Under the pieces are notes generated by a model that saw only the letters and a program-made list of their open reading frames with translations, ran no database searches and was not told the origin of the DNA. 64,000 bases of DNA from assembly GCF_027622875.1 (NCBI RefSeq), contig NZ_JAPZVP010000004.1, forward strand, positions 233,210 through 297,209, given 5' to 3'. This DNA is from Glycomyces luteolus. GTDB taxonomy: Bacteria; Actinomycetota; Actinomycetes; Mycobacteriales; Micromonosporaceae. A program made the position numbers and the translations under genes. This document shows, one piece after another, positions 8,004-15,943 of this stretch. Numbering within the stretch: position 1 is the stretch's first letter; each line of letters begins with the position of its first letter.

Positions 8004-8768
8004 ATGCCCGTTCTCAACGTCCGCGGTGCGACCGTCTCCTACGGCGGTCGCGCCGTCGTCCGCGGCGTGGACCTCGCCGTCGAACCCGGAGAAGCCGTGG
8101 CCCTCATGGGCGCCAACGGCTCCGGGAAGTCCACGCTCATCAAGGCCGTCGCCGGGCTCGTCCCGCTCGCGGGCGGCTCGATCGCGCTCTTCGGCACGCC
8201 GCAGAAGCGCTTCCGCGCCTGGAAGCGCATCGGCTACGTCCCCCAGCGCACCGGCGCCGCCTCCGGGGTCCCCTCGACCGCTGCCGAGGTCGTCTCCCAG
8301 GGCCGCCTCGCCCACCGGTTCCTCGGCATGCCCCCGAGCCGCGCCGACCGCGAATCCGTGAACCGCAGCCTCGCCGAGGTCGGCCTCGCCGACCACGCCC
8401 ACTGCTCCGTCGACACCCTCTCAGGCGGCCAGCAGCAGCGCGTGCTCATCGCCCGAGCGCTCGCCACCGACCCCGAGCTGCTCATCATGGACGAACCCAC
8501 CGTGGGCGTCGACGCCGAGACCCAGGCCGCGCTCGCGCAGGTCGTGGCGGACCGGATCGACGCCGGATGCGCCGTCCTCCTCGTCACCCACGAGCTCGGC
8601 CCGCTCACCGACCGGCTCGACCGCGCCGTGGTCCTCGCCGACGGCAAGGTCGTGCACGACGGCGCCCCGCCGCGCCCCGTCGGCGAGCACGCCGACCCCC
8701 ACCACGAGCACGCCCACCCGCACGCCAACGGCGACAGCGCCGACGAAGCCATCTGGGGCGGCAAATGA
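8004..8768 (+). CDS. znuC: Zinc ABC transporter ATP-binding protein
   Basis: 254 residues. Complete ABC ATPase: Walker A GANGSGKST, Q-loop VPQRTG, signature LSGGQQQR, Walker B LLIMDEPT and H-loop THE. The C-terminal tail is histidine-rich (HADPHHEHAHPHANG), which fits a metal-uptake ATPase and may bind zinc. It lies 15 bp after znuA and overlaps znuB by 4 bp, so the three form one Zur-controlled operon. Confidence 0.93.
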   Translation: MPVLNVRGATVSYGGRAVVRGVDLAVEPGEAVALMGANGSGKSTLIKAVAGLVPLAGGSIALFGTPQKRFRAWKRIGYVPQRTGAASGVPSTAAEVVSQGRLAHRFLGMPPSRADRESVNRSLAEVGLADHAHCSVDTLSGGQQQRVLIARALATDPELLIMDEPTVGVDAETQAALAQVVADRIDAGCAVLLVTHELGPLTDRLDRAVVLADGKVVHDGAPPRPVGEHADPHHEHAHPHANGDSADEAIWGGK

Positions 8769-9667
8769 ACCCCGACCTCTCGATCCTCGACTACTTCCAG
8801 TACGAGTTCATGCAGCGCGCCCTCATCAGCGCGCTCGTCGTCGGCCTCTGCGCCCCCGCCGTCGGCGTGTTCCTCGTCCAGAAGCGCCTGGCGCTCATCG
8901 GGGACGGCCTCGGACACATCGCCCTCACCGGTGTCGCGATCGGCTTCCTCACCGGTGCCGCCCCCATGTGGACCACGCTCGCGGTCACCGTGGCCGCGTC
9001 GGTCGTCATGGAGATCCTCCGCAGCCACTCCAAGACCTCCGGCGACGTCGCCCTCGCCATGATGTTCTACGGCGGCATCGCCGGCGGCGTCTACCTCACC
9101 GGCATCGCCTCCGACAAGGGCGTCGCGAACCTCCAGCAGTACCTGTTCGGCTCGCTGCTCACCGCCGGATGGGACGAGGTCTGGACCATCGCGATCGGCG
9201 GCTCGATCGTCGCCGCCCTCATGCTCGTGCTCCGGCCCTGGCTCGCCGCGATCTGCGCCGACGAGCAGTACGCGCGCGTCTCCGGCCTGCCCGTCGCCGC
9301 GCTCAACCTGCTGCTGCTGATCACCACCGCCGTCACCGTCTCGGTCTCGATGCGCGCGGTCGGCCTCCTCCTCGTGAGCGCCCTCCTCGTGATCCCGGTC
9401 GTCACCGTCCAGCAGTTCACGCGATCCTTCAAGGCCACCATGTTCACCGCGATGGGCGCCGGGTTCCTCATCGCGGGCGCGGGCGTCCTCGCCTCCGCCG
9501 CGAAGGACGTCCCGCCGGGCTCCACGATCGTGCTCATCGGCGTCGCCGTCTTCGTCGTCACCGCCGTCCTGGCCGCCCTCGTGCGCCGCGTCCGCCGGGT
9601 GCGCCGCGCCCATCTCCCGCCCGAAGGCGAGCCGCTCGAGGTCGAACTGCCCGTCTCGAACGCATGA
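8765..9667 (+). CDS. znuB: Zinc ABC transporter permease
   Basis: 300 residues, eight or nine hydrophobic helices. ABC-3 family features: RALISALVVGLCAPAVGVFLVQKRLALIGDGLGHIALTGVAIG at the N-terminus, the SGDVALAMMFYGGIAGG segment and VGLLLVSALLVIPVV in the middle. It forms the membrane channel with ZnuC. ATG overlaps the znuC stop (ATGA). A basic tail RRVRRVRRAH ends the protein. Confidence 0.92.
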   Translation: MNPDLSILDYFQYEFMQRALISALVVGLCAPAVGVFLVQKRLALIGDGLGHIALTGVAIGFLTGAAPMWTTLAVTVAASVVMEILRSHSKTSGDVALAMMFYGGIAGGVYLTGIASDKGVANLQQYLFGSLLTAGWDEVWTIAIGGSIVAALMLVLRPWLAAICADEQYARVSGLPVAALNLLLLITTAVTVSVSMRAVGLLLVSALLVIPVVTVQQFTRSFKATMFTAMGAGFLIAGAGVLASAAKDVPPGSTIVLIGVAVFVVTAVLAALVRRVRRVRRAHLPPEGEPLEVELPVSNA

Positions 9668-9717
9668 CCGGAGCGGGACCCGCGCCACCTGAGCCCCAGA
9701 ACGGAGCCGGGACGCGA

Positions 9718-9723
9718 TATTTT
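9718..9723 (+). promoter_or_regulatory. -10 element for leaderless smtB-like gene
   Basis: TATTTT ends 6 nt before the GTG at 9730. The regulator pair therefore has its own promoter besides any read-through from znuACB; no Zur box is seen here. Confidence 0.45.
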
Positions 9724-9729
9724 TGCGGA

Positions 9730-10047
9730 GTGCGGACCGAGAGCGAGCTAGCCGAAGAATCCACCCCTGCCGACTACGAAGCGGCCGGGGAGCTGCTGCG
9801 AGCCCTCGCCGCGCCCCTGCGCATCGCGATCGTCATGGAGCTGGCCGCCGGGCCGAAGTACGTGCACCAGATCGTCGAGACCCTGCGTGTCACCCAGCCC
9901 CTCGTCTCCCAGCATTTGCGGGTGCTCCGGGGAGCGGGTATCGTGCGCGGCACCAGGTCGGGCCGCGAGATCTCCTATTCGCTCATCGACGACCACATCG
10001 CGCACATCGTCACCGACGCCGTCCACCACGCCCGAGAGGAACGCTAG
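9730..10047 (+). CDS. ArsR/SmtB-family metal-responsive repressor
   Basis: 105 residues, winged helix-turn-helix. LLRALAAPLRIAIVMEL leads into the recognition region VTQPLVSQHLRVLRGAGIV and the wing GREISYSLIDDHIAHIV. The C-terminal D-D-H-x-x-H...H-H-A-R-E-E-R pattern resembles the alpha-5 zinc site of SmtB-type sensors. In mycobacteria an smtB gene directly precedes zur (furB) and represses the pair until zinc is high; the same order here suggests the same role. The leaderless GTG is preferred; an ATG at 9664 would overlap znuB. It overlaps zur by one base. Confidence 0.88.
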   Translation: MRTESELAEESTPADYEAAGELLRALAAPLRIAIVMELAAGPKYVHQIVETLRVTQPLVSQHLRVLRGAGIVRGTRSGREISYSLIDDHIAHIVTDAVHHAREER

Positions 10048-10472
10048 TGGCCACCAAGCCTCCGGCCGAGAACATGGCCCGCTCCACGAAGCAGCGGACC
10101 GCGATCCTCGAACTGCTCGAGCACGACGACGCGTTCCGCTCCGCCCAGGACCTCCACGCGATCCTGCGCGAGGCCGGCTCCAAGATCGGCCTCACCACCG
10201 TCTACCGGACCCTCCAGGCCTTCGCCGAGGCCGACATCGTCGACGTCATGCGTCTGCCCGGCGGCGACCACCTCTACCGCCTCTGCTCGGCCGAGGAGCA
10301 CCACCACCACCTCGTATGCCGCTCGTGCGGGAGCACGGTCGAGGTCGCGGGGCCGACGGTCGAGCGCTGGGCCAACAAGGTCGCGGCCGACCACGGCTTC
10401 ACCGAGGTCGGGCACACGCTCGAACTCCACGGCCTCTGCGCTGACTGCTCGCGCACTATCGAAGCACAGTAA
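10047..10472 (+). CDS. zur: Fur-family zinc uptake regulator Zur
   Basis: 141 residues. Fur fold: DNA-binding domain KQRTAILELLEHDDAFRSAQDLH...VYRTLQ, then the metal/dimer domain with GDHLYRLCSAEEHHHHLVCRSCG (regulatory histidines plus the first CxxC) and LHGLCADC (second CxxC of the structural zinc site). It should bind the palindromes at 6907-6921 and 23819-23833. GTG overlaps the upstream stop (TAGTG) with a good AGAGGA ribosome site, so it is co-translated with the ArsR gene. Confidence 0.93.
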   Translation: MATKPPAENMARSTKQRTAILELLEHDDAFRSAQDLHAILREAGSKIGLTTVYRTLQAFAEADIVDVMRLPGGDHLYRLCSAEEHHHHLVCRSCGSTVEVAGPTVERWANKVAADHGFTEVGHTLELHGLCADCSRTIEAQ

Positions 10473-10481
10473 GGTGGCGCC

Positions 10482-10856
10482 GTGCTGGTTGTATATCGTT
10501 TCGCCGTAACCGAAGGCGAGACGGAGACCTTCGCCCGCGATGCCGAAGACGCGCTCGCGGCGCTGGCCTCCTGCGAGGGTTACGAACGCGGCGGCCTGGG
10601 CCGCGCGCTCGACTCGTTCACCGACGGCGAGGACGCCGCCTGGCTCCTCTGGACCGAATGGGGCGACGTCGGCTCCTACCGCCGGGCGCTCTCGAACTAC
10701 CAGGTGAAGATGTCCACCCCGCTGCTCTCCCGCGCGCTCCCGGAGGCCTCCGGCTTCGAGGTGCTCGCCGAATGCGCGCCGGGCGGCGAGCCGCGGCGCA
10801 CCGGCTCGGACCGCACGGTCGACCCCGATGAGGCCCGCCGGGAGGCCGCCCGATGA
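10482..10856 (+). CDS. Antibiotic biosynthesis monooxygenase (ABM)-domain protein
   Basis: 124 residues, one ferredoxin-like ABM domain (residues ~1-95): VVYRFAVTEGETETFARDAEDALAALASCEGYERGGLGRALD, then AAWLLWTEWGDVGSYRRAL. Such small proteins include heme-degrading and quinone-type monooxygenases, but also many of unknown function; no heme ligand pattern is clear. GTG start: a TAAGGT -10 (10470-10475) ends 6 nt upstream although the gene also follows zur by only 9 bp. Confidence 0.7.
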   Translation: MLVVYRFAVTEGETETFARDAEDALAALASCEGYERGGLGRALDSFTDGEDAAWLLWTEWGDVGSYRRALSNYQVKMSTPLLSRALPEASGFEVLAECAPGGEPRRTGSDRTVDPDEARREAAR

Positions 10857-11794
10857 CCGACCGGCCGACCCCTGAACCGGTGCATTCCGAAGGGCCCGAA
10901 CAGCACCCCGGACCGGAGGCCGCCGCTGCGCCGCCCGCGCAAGCGCCGGCAGCCTCCGAAGCGGCAGCCCCGTCCCCTGACCCCGTGCCGATGGCGGTCC
11001 CGGTCGAACCCATTCCCATGGAACCGACCCCGCCGCTGCCGACTTCGGTCGCCGAACCGGCACCCGAACCCGAATCGCCGCAGTCGCGCGAGACGGTCGA
11101 GGCCGAGCCGCACACCTCCGTCGACGCCGTGGCCGAACCCGCCGCCCCGGCGCAGATCGCCCCCGCGCCCTTCACCTCGGCGCCTCCGCAGGCCGCCCCG
11201 ATCCCGATGGAGCCCGAGCCCTCCGCCCCCGATCCGGTCGCGCCGGTCGCGCTCGCGGCCGAGACCGACCAGACCCTCGCACTGCCTCCCACCACGAAGG
11301 AAGTCGAGCCCCCGCCCGTTCCTTCAGCCCCGCCTCCGCCGCCTACCGGCGTCCCGGTCCCGTTCGCGGCCCCGCCGACCGGGCACTCCCGGTACTTCGG
11401 CTTGAAGCTCGGCCTCGGCATCGGCGGCGGTGCGCTGGCCGTCATCGGCGTCGTCGTCGCCGTCGTGGTCGCGCTCATCGTGTTCACGAACTCGATCACC
11501 GACAAGGTCGAGGGCACCGCCGAGGAGTTCATCGGCGCGGTCGCCGAGGACGACTGGGACACCGCCTACGCGATGCTCTGCGAGGACTACCGCCAGCGCC
11601 CCGTCGAGGAGTACACCGACGAGTGGGACGCCTGGGACGCCGAGGGCGCCGAGATCCAGCCCATGAACGCCACCACCGGCAACGTCACGGTCGAATTCGA
11701 CGACGGTTCAGCGATCGAACTGGTCATCGCCGTCGAGCAGACCGCCGAGACGCTCGACACGAGCGTCTGCGGCTGGCGGTCCGTGACGGTCTAG
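10853..11794 (+). CDS. Membrane-anchored protein with Pro/Ala-rich N-terminus and NTF2-like ectodomain
   Basis: 313 residues. Residues 1-180 are low-complexity Pro/Ala/Glu-rich, then GLKLGLGIGGGALAVIGVVVAVVVALIVF forms one membrane helix (~182-212), then ~100 extracellular residues starting VEGTAEEFIGAVAEDDWDTAYAMLCEDYR, which resembles DUF4878/NTF2-like domains of actinobacterial surface proteins. Function unknown. It overlaps the ABM gene by 4 bp and shares CTAG with the convergent gene at its 3' end. Confidence 0.75.
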   Translation: MTDRPTPEPVHSEGPEQHPGPEAAAAPPAQAPAASEAAAPSPDPVPMAVPVEPIPMEPTPPLPTSVAEPAPEPESPQSRETVEAEPHTSVDAVAEPAAPAQIAPAPFTSAPPQAAPIPMEPEPSAPDPVAPVALAAETDQTLALPPTTKEVEPPPVPSAPPPPPTGVPVPFAAPPTGHSRYFGLKLGLGIGGGALAVIGVVVAVVVALIVFTNSITDKVEGTAEEFIGAVAEDDWDTAYAMLCEDYRQRPVEEYTDEWDAWDAEGAEIQPMNATTGNVTVEFDDGSAIELVIAVEQTAETLDTSVCGWRSVTV

Positions 11795-12537
11795 CGCCCG
11801 CCGCCGTACGGCGGCTGCTGGGGCGGGAACTGCTGCTGAGGCGGTTGGTATCCCTGCTGCTGGCCGTACGGGCCCGGCTGCTGCGGCGCGAATCCCGGCG
11901 CACCGCCGAACTGCGCCGGAGCGGCGGGGGCCTGGGACGCGGTCGGCGCTGCCGATCGCTTCGGCGCCCAGCGGCGCGTACCGCGGGTGAGGACGAGGAT
12001 GAAGACGAGCAGGGTGCTCACGAACGCCAGGGAGGCGGCCCCGATGCCGAGGGTGACCGGGTCGATCGGGCCGACGTGGTAGTCCTCCACGAGCAGGAGC
12101 TCATCGTTGAAGAGCTTCGATGCCACCGCCCAGACCGCCCAGAACCCGAACGGCAGCATGACGATCCCGGTCCAGACGGCGGTGAGGATGCGGGCCCAGC
12201 GTCGGCGCTTCTGCAGGCCGACGACCGAGAGCGGGGCCATGAGCACGGCGGCGCCGACCAAGGCCATCGCCACCGAGAACTCCACGATGAGCTCGCTGGT
12301 CGCGTATTCCATCGGCGTCGCGGAGAGATCGACATCCTCCATGCCGCTGTCGCCGAACGTTTCGACGACCTCGCGGTTGCGTTCGATCACCTCGGCCGTC
12401 ATGTTCAGGAAGAAGAGCGGCAGCGCGCACAGGCACAGGGCGATGAGGGGCATCAGGATCTGGATCAGTCGCACCGTGCCGGGTTTGCGCGGTGCCGGTT
12501 CGGGAGGCTGCTGAGGAGTCGGCTGGGGCTGGTACAT
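11791..12537 (-). CDS. Membrane protein with Gln/Pro/Tyr-rich C-terminal tail
   Basis: 248 residues. Four membrane helices at roughly 22-45, 80-105, 112-135 and 158-185, with an extracellular loop after the first helix, and a disordered tail of QQPGPYGQQQGYQPPQQQ-type repeats. The short N-terminus is also proline-rich. No enzymatic motif. It lies 20 bp after the related gene 12558-13835 on the same strand and ends with a similar tail, so the two are probably one operon. Confidence 0.75.
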   Translation of the reverse strand: MYQPQPTPQQPPEPAPRKPGTVRLIQILMPLIALCLCALPLFFLNMTAEVIERNREVVETFGDSGMEDVDLSATPMEYATSELIVEFSVAMALVGAAVLMAPLSVVGLQKRRRWARILTAVWTGIVMLPFGFWAVWAVASKLFNDELLLVEDYHVGPIDPVTLGIGAASLAFVSTLLVFILVLTRGTRRWAPKRSAAPTASQAPAAPAQFGGAPGFAPQQPGPYGQQQGYQPPQQQFPPQQPPYGGGR

Positions 12538-12557
12538 CGGTCACCGTTCCTTGCTGG

Positions 12558-13835
12558 TCAGTACTGGGGCGGGTACGGGGGTTGCTGCTGCGGGTACCCG
12601 CCTTGCTGCCGGCCGTACGGGCCCGGCTGCTGCGGGGCCTGCGGTTGGCCCACGGGGACCATCATGATCAGCGGAGCCGACGGGATGGAAGGCGTCCAGG
12701 CCTTGACTCCGGGGGTCAGCAGCGACACGAAGACGGCGACTGCCAGGACGGCCATCGCCACGGTCAGGACCAGAGGGATTCTGAGCGGGTTGGGGCCGAC
12801 CGGAGGGTAGAAGCTGTAGAGGTCGTAGATGTAGACCGCCGCGTACCCGATCGCGGCCGCGGCGAGCGGGGTCCAGATGAGTCCGAAGACCCGTCCGCCG
12901 TACTTGCCCTTGAGGATCAGCAGCCCCGTGAGGACGGCGCACAGCAGGAACGCCACATAAGCGGTCATGAAGTGCCCGAACTGGGGGAACGCTCCATAGA
13001 AGAGGCGGCCGAAGAGGCCTTCGCCCCCGCCGTAGCCGTTCGCCTCGGACCATCGAATGGATTCGAGCGTGTCGCTCACGATCTGGTACGTCTCCCAGGC
13101 CAGCAGGGCCGAGAGGAGCCCCATCATGGCCGCGGAGACCGTGGCGGGCGCGGGCCTGGTGTCCGGCCGCTGCGGTGCCGGAGCCTGCTGGGCCATGCCT
13201 CCCATCGCCATCCCGGGCGCGCCGTTCATGCCGCCCATGGCCGCGCCCGGCACCTGCACCTCGCCTCTCTGGATGCGGTGCATGAGGATCCACTGCCGCG
13301 CGGACTTGGAGCACAGGAGCCCGAAGAGCGTGCCGTAGAGGGCCACGAGCACGGCGGCGACGGTGAGCATGATGTCGCCGCCTGCGTCGAACATGACGAC
13401 GCCGTAGATGAACCCGGTGAGGCTCAGTGCGAGTCCCAGGATCGCGCTGACGAGCGACCAGATCCACGCCCAGCGCTTGCCTCGCGAGATCTGGACGCCG
13501 CTGGCGAGCGACTGGATCGCGGAGTACACGGCGAACGCGAGCCCGATGAGGCTGAACGGGTTGAAGAACTCGACCATGCTCATGATCGAGAAGACGTTCC
13601 CGACCGCGCTGATGGCCAAGAAGATATAGAGGATGACCTGGATGCCAGTGATCGTGCCGGGCTTGCTCATCGTCGACCCGGGGACGGGCAGCTGCCCGGG
13701 GACCGGCTGCTCGAGGGCGTACTGCGCCGGGCCGTACGCGCCGCCGGGGCCCATCTGCTGCGGCCCCGGCTGCGGCGGCGGGGCGGGCTGGTACTGGAGG
13801 TGCATCCGGTCCGGGGGCGGGGGCGGCATGGTCAT
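12558..13835 (-). CDS. Multi-spanning membrane protein with Pro/Gln-rich ends
   Basis: 425 residues. A proline-rich head (residues 1-60), about four helices, a cytoplasmic low-complexity linker rich in Met/Gly/Ala (~195-225), four more helices and a YGRQQGGYPQQQPPYPPQY tail. It looks like an internally duplicated relative of the downstream gene. Function unknown; proteins of this style are common in actinomycetes and often carry DUF4190-like helices. Confidence 0.75.
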   Translation of the reverse strand: MTMPPPPPDRMHLQYQPAPPPQPGPQQMGPGGAYGPAQYALEQPVPGQLPVPGSTMSKPGTITGIQVILYIFLAISAVGNVFSIMSMVEFFNPFSLIGLAFAVYSAIQSLASGVQISRGKRWAWIWSLVSAILGLALSLTGFIYGVVMFDAGGDIMLTVAAVLVALYGTLFGLLCSKSARQWILMHRIQRGEVQVPGAAMGGMNGAPGMAMGGMAQQAPAPQRPDTRPAPATVSAAMMGLLSALLAWETYQIVSDTLESIRWSEANGYGGGEGLFGRLFYGAFPQFGHFMTAYVAFLLCAVLTGLLILKGKYGGRVFGLIWTPLAAAAIGYAAVYIYDLYSFYPPVGPNPLRIPLVLTVAMAVLAVAVFVSLLTPGVKAWTPSIPSAPLIMMVPVGQPQAPQQPGPYGRQQGGYPQQQPPYPPQY

Positions 13836-14031
13836 GGGGGCGTATTCCTCTTGCTCTCATGGGCTTTCGGTAGCGGTCACCTTACCGGACCGCTCCAATG
13901 CGGGCGGTTCCCAATCGGGTGGTGCGCTCCGGTTGGTGCCGTTTCGTGCATGTTCGAAGGGGCGCAGGCGGTCCGCGTGCCTGTTCGTCCTGAGGATCCT
14001 TTTCACGCGTTCCCGGGATGCGGCGGTTTGC

Positions 14032-14037
14032 TAGTCT
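14032..14037 (+). promoter_or_regulatory. -10 element for HSP90-like gene
   Basis: TAGTCT, about 40 nt upstream of the GTG at 14078; no good -35. A GCAGGA ribosome site follows at 14066-14071. Confidence 0.35.
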
Positions 14038-14077
14038 GACTGACGCCGAACGACCTCCGAGTGAAGCAGGACGCGCT

Positions 14078-15889
14078 GTGGTTGAGACAACGCCCACTTC
14101 CCATACCTTCCAAGTGGACCTGCGCGGCCTGGTGGACCTCCTGTCCCACCACCTGTACTCCTCGCCGAAGGTCTATGTGCGGGAGCTGCTGCAGAACGCG
14201 GTGGACGCCATCACCGCCCGCGCCCAGATCGAGCCCGGTTTCGATCCTGGTGCGCGGGAAGTCGCGATAGTCACGGACGGGAAGCGCCTGCGGATCACCG
14301 ATCCCGGTGTGGGCCTGACACTTGCAGAAGTCCACAAGCTCCTAGCGACGATCGGCGGTTCCTCCAAGCGGGACGAGGAGATCGAGGGCGCCCGCCGGGA
14401 CTTCTTGGGCCAGTTCGGGATCGGTCTGCTCGCGTGCTTCACGGTGGCCTCGGTCATCACGGTGACCTCGCGTTCGGCGAAGGACCCGGCGGCGCCGGTG
14501 GTCCGCTGGGCCGCCCGCGACGACGGCTCGTACACCGTGACGGAGGTGCCGCTCGCCGAGCACCCCGAGCCGGGCACCACGGTCGAACTCGTGGCGCGGC
14601 GGGGCGAGGACTGGTTGCAGCCCAAGCGGGTCGCGGACCTCGCCCGCGAGTACGGCTCGCTGCTGCCGGTGCGCATCACCGTCTCCGACGGCGGCACGCC
14701 GATCGACATCTCGGACACGCCGCCGATGTGGGAACGGGAGCACCCGAATCCGACGGCCCGCCGCCTCGCGCTGAACACCTACTGCGAGCAGGTGCTCGGT
14801 TTCCCGCCGCTCGACGTGATCGACCTCGACGTGCCGCTTGCGGGCATCAAGGGCGTCGCGTTCGTCCTCCCGCACGCCACGTCGCCGTCGACCCGCCCGG
14901 CCCACCGCGTGCACCTCAAGCGGATGCTGCTGACCGACACCGCCGACAACCTGGTGCCCGAGTGGGCGTTCTTCGTGCGCTGCGTGATCGACACGGATGC
15001 GCTGCGCCCCACCGCATCCCGCGAGTCGCTCTACGACGACGAGGCGCTCGCGGTCGCCCGGGACGCGATCGGCGCGCAGGTGCGGGAATGGATCTCCCGC
15101 CTCGCCGCCGAGGACCCGACCCGCCTGGAAGCCTTCCTCGCCGTGCACGAGCTCGGCGTGAAGGCCCTCGCCCGGCACGACCTGGACCTGCTCGCGGCGA
15201 TGCTGCCGTGGCTGCGGTTCGAGACCACCGCAGGGCACACGAACCTCCCCGACTTCGCCCGCGCCTACCAGCCGGTCTACCTCGCCTCCAGTGTGGACGA
15301 ATACCGGCAGGTCGCGCAGATCGCCGCCGCGCAGGGCATCGGCGTCGTCAACGGCGGCTACACCTACGACGCGGAGCTGGTGCAGGCGCTGCCGCGCCTC
15401 GACCCGCAGGTCAAGGTCGAGGCCTTGCAGCCCGGCGTCATCTCGGCGAGCCTCGACCCGGTCGACACCGGCACCGAGCTCGCGCTGCGCTCGTTCCTCA
15501 ACGCCGCGCGGGCCCGCCTCGACGCCGTTGACGTCGATGTCGTCGTCCGCGAGTTCAACCCCGTCTCGGTGCCCGCGCTGCTCCTCGACGACCGCGAATC
15601 CCGCCGCGAACGCCAGCGAGCCGAGGCGGAGGCCGAAGCGGACGACCTGTGGGGCGGTATCCTCGCCTCCATCAAGCAGCACGCCCCGCGCGCGCAGCTC
15701 GTCCTCAACCATCGCAACCCCACCGTCCGCCGCATCGCCGGGATCGGCGACCCCCAGCTCGCGGGCACCGCGGTCGAGTCCCTGTACGGTCAGGCGCTCC
15801 TGATGAGCCACCGGCCGCTGCGCAGCGCCGACACCGCACTCCTCAACCGTTCCTTCATGAACCTGCTGGAACACATCACCCGGGACTGA
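14078..15889 (+). CDS. HSP90 family protein (HtpG-like ATPase)
   Basis: 603 residues. GHKL ATPase domain: RELLQNAVDA (ATP/Mg site with E36 and N40), DPGVGL, and FLGQFGIGLL for the lid/P-loop. The middle domain has RRLALN, VHLKRMLL and R-P-T-A-S-R-E-S-L, the arginine loop that contacts ATP phosphate in HtpG. The C-terminus (residues ~400-603) differs from HtpG and lacks an MEEVD tail, ending LLEHITRD. The GTG at 14078 has a good ribosome site; the frame stays open to 14018. The next gene encodes a large TPR protein 54 bp downstream, a pairing seen in actinomycetes. Confidence 0.9.
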   Translation: MVETTPTSHTFQVDLRGLVDLLSHHLYSSPKVYVRELLQNAVDAITARAQIEPGFDPGAREVAIVTDGKRLRITDPGVGLTLAEVHKLLATIGGSSKRDEEIEGARRDFLGQFGIGLLACFTVASVITVTSRSAKDPAAPVVRWAARDDGSYTVTEVPLAEHPEPGTTVELVARRGEDWLQPKRVADLAREYGSLLPVRITVSDGGTPIDISDTPPMWEREHPNPTARRLALNTYCEQVLGFPPLDVIDLDVPLAGIKGVAFVLPHATSPSTRPAHRVHLKRMLLTDTADNLVPEWAFFVRCVIDTDALRPTASRESLYDDEALAVARDAIGAQVREWISRLAAEDPTRLEAFLAVHELGVKALARHDLDLLAAMLPWLRFETTAGHTNLPDFARAYQPVYLASSVDEYRQVAQIAAAQGIGVVNGGYTYDAELVQALPRLDPQVKVEALQPGVISASLDPVDTGTELALRSFLNAARARLDAVDVDVVVREFNPVSVPALLLDDRESRRERQRAEAEAEADDLWGGILASIKQHAPRAQLVLNHRNPTVRRIAGIGDPQLAGTAVESLYGQALLMSHRPLRSADTALLNRSFMNLLEHITRD

Positions 15890-15943
15890 GCCGTCCCCGT
15901 CTCCGATCGGCTCACTCCTCACATAGGACATTTAAGGACTGGT